Assembly: GCA_934646175.1 (NCBI GenBank)
Contig: CAKUEI010000061.1
Coordinates: 1 to 10,605 of the forward strand
Length of the DNA stretch: 10,605 nucleotides
Source of the DNA: an uncultured Oscillospiraceae bacterium
GTDB taxonomy: Bacteria; Bacillota; Clostridia; Oscillospirales; Oscillospiraceae
Direction: 5' to 3'
Below, piece after piece: positions 7,025 through 10,605 of this stretch. Position 1 is the first letter of the stretch; each line of letters starts with the position of its first letter. Both the position numbers and the translations under genes were made by a program. The notes beneath the pieces are model-generated. The model made no database searches. It saw only the letters and a list, made by a program, of their open reading frames with translations, and was not told where the DNA came from.

Positions 7025-7061
7025 AAAAGGGTGACTCCGCCATTGGCAGGACCACCCTTTT
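7025..7061. terminator. Bidirectional terminator between gluQ and the minus-strand HAAS unit
   Basis: AAAAGGGTG (7025-7033) pairs exactly with CACCCTTTT (7053-7061), and the interior continues with TCC/GGA and GCC/GGC pairs. On the plus strand the 3' arm runs into TTTTTG after gluQ. On the minus strand the arm ends in TTTTCTTTATT, serving the small membrane-protein gene that stops at 7087. Confidence 0.85.
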
Positions 7062-7086
7062 TGTCTTCTCTCCAGGAAACCTATGG

Positions 7087-7266
7087 TTAGGGCACCATGT
7101 TCACCTGCACAATTACCTGCTGCACGGCCTGCTGTGCGCCGAAGGAGGGCAGGGAAAAGAAGGCCCACTGGGGCCAGCCGCTTGCCCCGCCGAAAAACAC
7201 GCCGATGAAATAGAGAATCAGTCCGGCAATGATTAGTCCAGCCGACAGCTTTAGGAGCTTTTTCAT
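7087..7266 (-). CDS. Unrecognised 59-residue membrane protein
   Basis: A short gene, read by hand, starting MKKLLKLSAGLIIAGLILYF and ending VIVQVNMVP. Three lysines come before one hydrophobic segment at about residues 7-27 (LSAGLIIAGLILYFIGVFFGG), then a short aromatic tail (WPQWAFFSLPSF) and a Gln/Val-rich end. It looks like a single-pass membrane protein or an uncleaved signal anchor. I recognise no family. Its ATG (7266-7264) overlaps the TGA (7265-7263) of the upstream HAAS gene as ATGA, the classic arrangement for coupled translation. The bidirectional terminator follows 26 bases after its stop. The overlap and well-formed N-terminus are the main support. A role together with the HAAS protein is inference. 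Confidence 0.7.
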   Translation of the reverse strand: MKKLLKLSAGLIIAGLILYFIGVFFGGASGWPQWAFFSLPSFGAQQAVQQVIVQVNMVP

Positions 7267-7826
7267 ACGCTGCGCCCCCTCCGGATGCGGCGGAACAGGC
7301 TGAGCGCACCCCGGCTGCAGCCCCGGCAGGAGCCGACGGCCCCGGCGAGGAGCAGCAGCCCGATCCCGGCGGCAAACACGCCGCCCCCGCCCACGCAGAG
7401 CCGGGATGCCCAGCCGCTGATCGGTGCCCAGGAGAGGTTCAGGACGCTGCTCAGGATCAGCCTTGCCCCCACCAGTACGCAGATGATCCCGCTTGCCCCG
7501 AGACTGACGCCCATGGTGGCGGCGATCAGGGATAAAAGCACTCCTGCAAAGATCAGCGCCAGTGCGGCGGGGAAGGGGAGGGGCCTGCGGGCGGCCGCTT
7601 TTTCCGGCTCCGGCTGCGTTTTCCGCCCCGTAGGGACTGTCTGCCCCAAAATGCGTTCGGCCAGTTCTTCCGGCGTGCCCAGTTCTCGGATGAGAGCGGC
7701 CTCACCCTCCGGGCCGACCTCGTGAAAATAGTCCTCATAATAGCGGAGAATGCCGTTGATCTCTTTTTCGGACAGCTTTCCCGCCAGAAGCGTGCCCAAC
7801 CGGGTGAGATATTCCTCCCGGACCAT
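7263..7826 (-). CDS. HAAS / DUF1700 domain membrane protein
   Basis: A 187-residue protein. The N-terminal region (about 1-63) reads MVREEYLTRL, then ILRYYEDYFHEVG and LGTPEELAERILGQ, which is the all-helical HAAS (DUF1700) signalling domain. A Pro/Arg-rich linker (64-83) leads to about three hydrophobic segments (83-103, 108-128, 147-167), a CRGC motif and a very basic tail. HAAS proteins usually sit beside a PadR-family repressor and link it to a membrane output, but no PadR gene is adjacent here. ATG 7826 was chosen because GGGAGG (7840-7835) sits eight bases upstream. In-frame ATGs at 7859 and 7898 have weaker sites. It shares an ATGA overlap with the 59-residue membrane protein. A TACAAT at 7863-7858 might be a -10 box, but I see no good -35. 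Confidence 0.82.
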   Translation of the reverse strand: MVREEYLTRLGTLLAGKLSEKEINGILRYYEDYFHEVGPEGEAALIRELGTPEELAERILGQTVPTGRKTQPEPEKAAARRPLPFPAALALIFAGVLLSLIAATMGVSLGASGIICVLVGARLILSSVLNLSWAPISGWASRLCVGGGGVFAAGIGLLLLAGAVGSCRGCSRGALSLFRRIRRGRSV

Positions 7827-7910
7827 GTGCTCCGCCTCCCTCCGGTGTTTTTTCTTCATTGTACCGGTTCTTTCTTTGCTGCGCCATGGAGATTTCATTA
7901 AAAAGCCATG

Positions 7911-7946
7911 AAAAAATCCGCTGTACCGTATGGTACAGCGGATTTT
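7911..7946 (-). terminator. Strong intrinsic terminator after ybaB
   Basis: Bases 7946-7932 and 7927-7913 form a perfect 15-bp stem around a four-base loop (7931-7928). In the minus-strand transcript the stem is followed by a T-run (complement of the A-run at 7911-7916). It sits 11 bases after the ybaB stop, closes the SRP RNA-dnaX-ybaB unit, and separates it from the HAAS gene. Confidence 0.93.
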
Positions 7947-7956
7947 GACGCATTTT

Positions 7957-8316
7957 TCAGAAAGGAAGGTTCAGATTCAGCCCGCCGGTCAGCTTCTGCA
8001 TACTGCTGGACATATCGTTCTCTGCCGCGCGCAGCGCTTCGTTCACCGCGGCGACGATCATGTCCTGCAGCATCTCCACATCCTCGGGGTCCACTGCCTC
8101 CGGGTCGATGGTGATGCTCTGCAGCTCCCGCTTTCCGGTCACCGTGGCAGAGACCACGCCACCGCCCGCGGCAGCGGTGTATGCCTTCTTCTCCAGCTCT
8201 TCCTGCATGGCGGTCATGTCCTGCTGCATTTTCTGAGCCTGCTTGATCATGTTCATGTTCAGACCGCCGCCGCCCATGCCGCCCATACCGGGCCGCCGCC
8301 CATATCCTTTTGCCAT
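7957..8316 (-). CDS. ybaB: YbaB/EbfC family nucleoid-associated protein
   Basis: A 119-residue DNA-binding protein of the YbaB/EbfC family (YaaK in Bacillus). These proteins form dimers with a tweezer-like shape, bind DNA with low specificity, and are thought to organise the nucleoid or assist recombination near RecR. The Gly/Met-rich N-terminus (GMGGMGGGG) and the helix MIKQAQKMQQDMTAMQEELEKK are typical. So are AAGGGVVSATVTGKRELQSITID and the C-terminal helix with MIVAAVNEAL. ATG 8316 has AAGGAG (complement of 8327-8332) ten bases upstream, within the end of dnaX, and the two genes are 17 bp apart, so they are almost certainly co-transcribed. The usual third partner, recR, is missing: a terminator follows directly. 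Confidence 0.95.
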   Translation of the reverse strand: MAKGYGRRPGMGGMGGGGLNMNMIKQAQKMQQDMTAMQEELEKKAYTAAAGGGVVSATVTGKRELQSITIDPEAVDPEDVEMLQDMIVAAVNEALRAAENDMSSSMQKLTGGLNLNLPF

Positions 8317-8333
8317 AGGGGATCCACTCCTTT

Positions 8334-10067
8334 TTATTCTTCTACGATGAGATCGCCAAATTCCTGATTCAGTGCCAGAAGGTCATCCAGCCTGTCGTGC
8401 TCTTCCTGATCGGTATCCGATGCGGGAATTGGGGCCGCAGTCTGGGCGGCCGGGGGCTTCCCGATGGAAAAGGCCACGTGCATCCCGCTCTGCCCCAGCC
8501 GCGTTTCCACGCAGTGCAGCAGGGGAGCGGTCACCGCGTCCTTATGCAGCATGTTTTTCACAAAGTCTGACTCTACCCAGATGGTCAGAGCTGCGCCGTT
8601 TGCCGTCCCCACCGTCATGGCGGGGTTTGCAAGAAAACTGTACGCCGCCGGGGGCACCTGACCCTTGACCGCTTTCACCACAGCGGGCCAGAAATCCCCG
8701 CTTACCGATGGGGCATCCTGCGATGCGGGGGCTTTTTTCGGTGCGGGAGTCGGCCTTACCTGCTTTTGCGGGGACATCGGCGCCCGGCGCAACGGTTCCG
8801 GGGCAAGGTCGAAGGGGGGAAGACCCTCTTCCGCCGGAAGAGGGGCCGGTTCGTACATGGGCTCCGACGCCGTTCTCGGAGCGGGGGAGGAAATCTCCGC
8901 CTTTGGCGCAGAGAAGGCCGCGCCGCTTCCCACCAGTGCCTCCAGCCGTTCCAGCCGAGCGGCCAGTCCGCTTGCGGTGCCGTCCAAAGATTCGTCGCAC
9001 AGGCGGATGAGGCAGACCTCCGCATCCGTGCGGCGGTTGCCGCTGCGGGGCAGGTCGGCCGCCGTCTTTTGCAAGAGGGCCAGCATGGAAAGGAGCCGCT
9101 GGGGCCCCAACTGGGCGGAAAGGCCGCGCATGGTGGCCTCGTCATAGCCACCGGTCAGCAGCGATTCGCCCCCTTTGGGAGCCACCTTGCGCAGCAGCAG
9201 GTCCCGGGAAAGGCCCGCCAGCTCGTTCAGAAGGGCCCCCACTTCCTTGCCGGATTCATAAAGACGGGAGAAATCGGTCAGGGCCCCGTCAGTGTCCCGC
9301 AGGGCGATTTTTTTCAAAAGCTCGGCGGTCTGCAGATTGCCTGCCAGCCCCAGGGTGGAGAGGATGGACTGCTCGGTCACTTTCTCACCGGAGCCGGAGC
9401 ACTGATCCAGCAGGGACAGAGCGTCCCGCATCCCGCCGTCGGCCAGACGGGCCAGCAGGGCCGCGCCGTCCTGGCTTAAGGAGATATTCTCCTGCTGTGC
9501 CACGAAAGAAAGCCGCGCAGCGATGTCGCCGGGCAGAATGCGCTTGAAGGCAAACTGCTGGCACCGGGACTTGATGGTGGCGGGCACCTTGTGCAGCTCG
9601 GTGGTGGCCAGGATGAAAAGAAGATGCTCCGGCGGCTCTTCCAGAATTTTCAGCAGGGCGTTAAAGGCGGGGGTGGAGAGCATATGCACCTCGTCCACGA
9701 TGTAAACGCGCTTGCGCACTGCCGCGGGGGTGTATACCGCCTCATCCCGCAGGGCGCGCACCTGGTCCACGCCGTTGTTGGAGGCGGCGTCCAGCTCCAG
9801 CACGTCCAGAATGGAGCCGTTTTCGATGCCCAGACAGGCAGGACAGGCGTTGCACGGATTTCCGTTCACCGGATTCTGGCAGTTGACCGCCCGGGAAAGG
9901 ATCTTGGCACAGGAGGTTTTTCCAGTCCCCCGCGTCCCTGTGAAAAGATAGGCATGGGAAAGACGGCCGGACGCCACCTGCCGCTTCAGCGTTTCTGTAA
10001 TGTGCTGCTGCCCGACCACCTCGTCAAACGTGCGGGGGCGCCACTTGCGGTAAAGTGCCTGATACAA
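8334..10067 (-). CDS. dnaX: DNA polymerase III subunit tau (tau/gamma), clamp loader ATPase
   Basis: DnaX is the ATPase of the clamp loader that places the beta clamp on DNA. The tau form also ties the loader to the polymerase. Counting from TTG 10067 (577 residues), the start is MYQALYRKWRPRTF. Walker A GTRGTGKT is at 44-51, zinc-binding cysteines are at C63/C72/C75/C78, Walker B DEVH is at 125-128 and the SRC arginine-finger motif is at 167-169. A Pro/Ala-rich linker (about 390-450) precedes the C-terminal domain ending LIVEE. The open frame reaches another TTG at 10112, but that part lies in the SRP RNA and the family start matches 10067. The ribosome binding site is an imperfect GGAAAGG about 12 bases upstream. 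An A6 run at K444-K445 (8738-8733) could allow slippage to a gamma-length product. ybaB follows after 17 bp. Confidence 0.95.
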   Translation of the reverse strand: MYQALYRKWRPRTFDEVVGQQHITETLKRQVASGRLSHAYLFTGTRGTGKTSCAKILSRAVNCQNPVNGNPCNACPACLGIENGSILDVLELDAASNNGVDQVRALRDEAVYTPAAVRKRVYIVDEVHMLSTPAFNALLKILEEPPEHLLFILATTELHKVPATIKSRCQQFAFKRILPGDIAARLSFVAQQENISLSQDGAALLARLADGGMRDALSLLDQCSGSGEKVTEQSILSTLGLAGNLQTAELLKKIALRDTDGALTDFSRLYESGKEVGALLNELAGLSRDLLLRKVAPKGGESLLTGGYDEATMRGLSAQLGPQRLLSMLALLQKTAADLPRSGNRRTDAEVCLIRLCDESLDGTASGLAARLERLEALVGSGAAFSAPKAEISSPAPRTASEPMYEPAPLPAEEGLPPFDLAPEPLRRAPMSPQKQVRPTPAPKKAPASQDAPSVSGDFWPAVVKAVKGQVPPAAYSFLANPAMTVGTANGAALTIWVESDFVKNMLHKDAVTAPLLHCVETRLGQSGMHVAFSIGKPPAAQTAAPIPASDTDQEEHDRLDDLLALNQEFGDLIVEE

Positions 10068-10088
10068 AAAAGCCGCCGACCTTTCCTG

Positions 10089-10120
10089 AAAAATGGATTC
10101 GACGCAGAACAAGACCGCAC
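10089..10120 (-). terminator. Possible weak terminator at the SRP RNA 3' end
   Basis: The closing 21-bp helix of the SRP RNA (3' arm 10120-10100) is followed after six bases by five T on the minus strand (complement of 10089-10093). This could terminate part of the transcripts or mark the SRP 3' end. The run is short and dnaX begins 22 bases beyond it, so read-through is needed unless dnaX has its own promoter, which I do not see. Confidence 0.35.
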
Positions 10121-10394
10121 ACCGGCCTTTGAAGCTCGATTCATATCCGTTACCTTCGCAGCCAGCTCAGGAACGGTGTCCCCGCGGCACACGGTGAAAT
10201 CCACTTAGTGCTGCTTGGTTCCCCACCTGACACGGTTCGCGGCACGCCGTTGCGCAGGACCGATCCATCATCGCTGCTTACGGAGGGCGGACGATACAAA
10301 ACGAGTCCGGGGGCCGGGATTCATCCCTGCTGTAGCGGATTGCAGGCAGAGGGCACCGCTATCTCCCCGACTAGTGCGGCCTTGTCCCGCGCCG
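10100..10394 (-). ncRNA. ffs: Large (Gram-positive type) signal recognition particle RNA
   Basis: The RNA scaffold of SRP, which with Ffh targets nascent membrane and secreted proteins. On the minus strand, 10231-10208 reads GTCAGGTGG then GGAACCAAGCAGCAC. This is the Ffh-binding domain IV with a GGAA tetraloop on a TGG/CCA stem and the asymmetric AAGCAGC side. The Alu-like domain is at 10357-10324, with GGTGCCC, then CTGCAATCCGCTACAGCAGG. The two ends close: 10394-10374 pairs with 10120-10100 over 21 consecutive bp including G-U wobbles, matching helix 1 of Bacillus scRNA. The position directly upstream of dnaX matches Bacillus (scr-dnaX). Length is about 295 nt. The exact ends are inferred from the helix; the primary transcript probably begins near 10410. 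Confidence 0.93.
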
Positions 10395-10416
10395 AAAGCA
10401 GGGATAAGACTGAACT

Positions 10417-10445
10417 ATTGTACTACAAAAAATGCGTTTAATCAA
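10417..10445 (-). promoter_or_regulatory. Promoter of the SRP RNA (and possibly dnaX-ybaB)
   Basis: On the minus strand, TTGATT (10445-10440) and TACAAT (10422-10417) are 17 bp apart. Initiation would fall near 10410, about 16 bases before the closing helix of the SRP RNA. It diverges from the tRNA promoter, with only 18 bp between the two -35 boxes. Confidence 0.78.
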
Positions 10446-10463
10446 TAGGAAAGAAAAAAGGAC

Positions 10464-10491
10464 TTTACAATTTCAAAAAATCTGATATAAT
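10464..10491 (+). promoter_or_regulatory. Strong promoter for the tRNA at the window end
   Basis: TTTACA (10464-10469) and TATAAT (10486-10491) are 16 bp apart, with a TG motif (10483-10484) one base before the -10 box, an extended -10 element. The flanks are A-rich. Transcription would start near 10498, about 31 bases upstream of the tRNA 5' end. A short AGCG/CGCT hairpin (10502-10514) is possible in the leader. Confidence 0.8.
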
Positions 10492-10528
10492 ATCTTACCG
10501 TAGCGCGGGTCGCTGCCAAAAAGAATAC

Positions 10529-10566
10529 GGGCGATTAGCTCAGTTGGGAGAGCGCTGCGTTCGCAT
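10529..10566 (+). tRNA. 5' half of a tRNA gene, probably Ala (CGC); 3' half not recognisable
   Basis: GGGCGAT (acceptor 5' strand), TA, GCTC-AGTTGGGA-GAGC (a perfect D arm) and G26 are canonical. They are followed by CTGCG and a seven-base loop TTCGCAT with anticodon CGC (10562-10564), as in Ala tRNAs. The next bases (CCCTA) cannot pair with CTGCG, and no 3' acceptor strand matching GGGCGAT is present, although a 76-nt tRNA would fit before the end of the window. The gene has a strong promoter. It may be interrupted, recombined or wrongly assembled after base 10566. The amino-acid identity is tentative. Confidence 0.6.
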
Positions 10567-10605
10567 CCCTATGGTCGCACATCGACCTGCGAGTTTCAGT
10601 CCATG

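Noticed and set aside
9308..9314. A7 run in dnaX as a frameshift site
   Set aside because: A shift here (codons 252-253) ends after a few codons and would cut the protein in the oligomerisation domain, giving neither tau nor gamma.
8766..9479. 237-codon open frame on the plus strand
   Set aside because: Antisense to dnaX. The product is Gln/Gly/Arg-rich with no family resemblance.
10068..10112. Longer dnaX starting at TTG 10112
   Set aside because: The extra 15 residues overlap the 3' arm of the SRP RNA and are absent from the family, which begins MYQALYRKWRP.
10529..10605. Complete tRNA, or a class II tRNA with a long variable arm (hairpin at 10573-10587)
   Set aside because: The hairpin lies where a variable arm would be, but the anticodon stem, T stem and acceptor stem all fail to pair, so no complete cloverleaf can be drawn.
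1..10605. CRISPR arrays, transposons, prophage or defence genes
   Set aside because: No repeat-spacer pattern, transposase, integrase, phage or toxin-antitoxin motifs were found on either strand.

Overview
The window looks like a high-GC member of the Clostridia (Bacillota), most likely a gut-type Oscillospirales/Oscillospiraceae relative. This rests on gene content: a RecD2-type helicase rather than RecBCD, ComF, MreB, a large Gram-positive SRP RNA directly upstream of dnaX-ybaB, and a HAAS/DUF1700 membrane protein. Strong AGGAGG-type ribosome binding sites and sigma-A-like promoters fit too. The lineage call is inference; no rRNA or complete marker is present.

Layout, plus strand: the 3' third of uvrA (3-794), then a GC hairpin, an AT-rich palindrome and a promoter (924-1010). 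Next come a small multidrug-export (PF06695) membrane protein (1072-1563), an unrecognised single-pass membrane protein with a Cys-Gly repeat (1609-1956), recD2 (1960-4191) and a comF family gene (4204-4872). These four are tightly spaced and are probably co-transcribed. mreB (4936-6018) has its own near-consensus promoter and an unusual pair of start sites. It ends in an intrinsic terminator that sits almost on the ribosome binding site of gluQ (6081-7022, tRNA-Asp Q34 glutamylation).

Layout, minus strand: after a bidirectional terminator (7025-7061) lies a two-gene unit, a HAAS/DUF1700 protein (7263-7826) followed by a 59-residue membrane protein (7087-7266) joined by an ATGA overlap. Upstream of it, and separated by a perfect 15-bp terminator, are ybaB (7957-8316), dnaX (8334-10067) and the large SRP RNA (about 10100-10394). 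The SRP RNA has its own promoter and diverges from another strong promoter that drives a tRNA.

The last ~75 bases hold a clear tRNA 5' half (Ala-like, anticodon CGC) whose 3' half does not fold. The window may be a whole contig, since it begins inside uvrA and stops at this point.

Most genes are housekeeping: excision repair, recombination helicase, DNA uptake, cell shape, tRNA modification, clamp loader, protein targeting. I see no CRISPR array, transposase, prophage or defence cassette. The points worth a second look are the broken tRNA, the two mreB starts, the palindrome over the PF06695 promoter, the terminator against the gluQ ribosome binding site, and a possible tau/gamma slippage site in dnaX.
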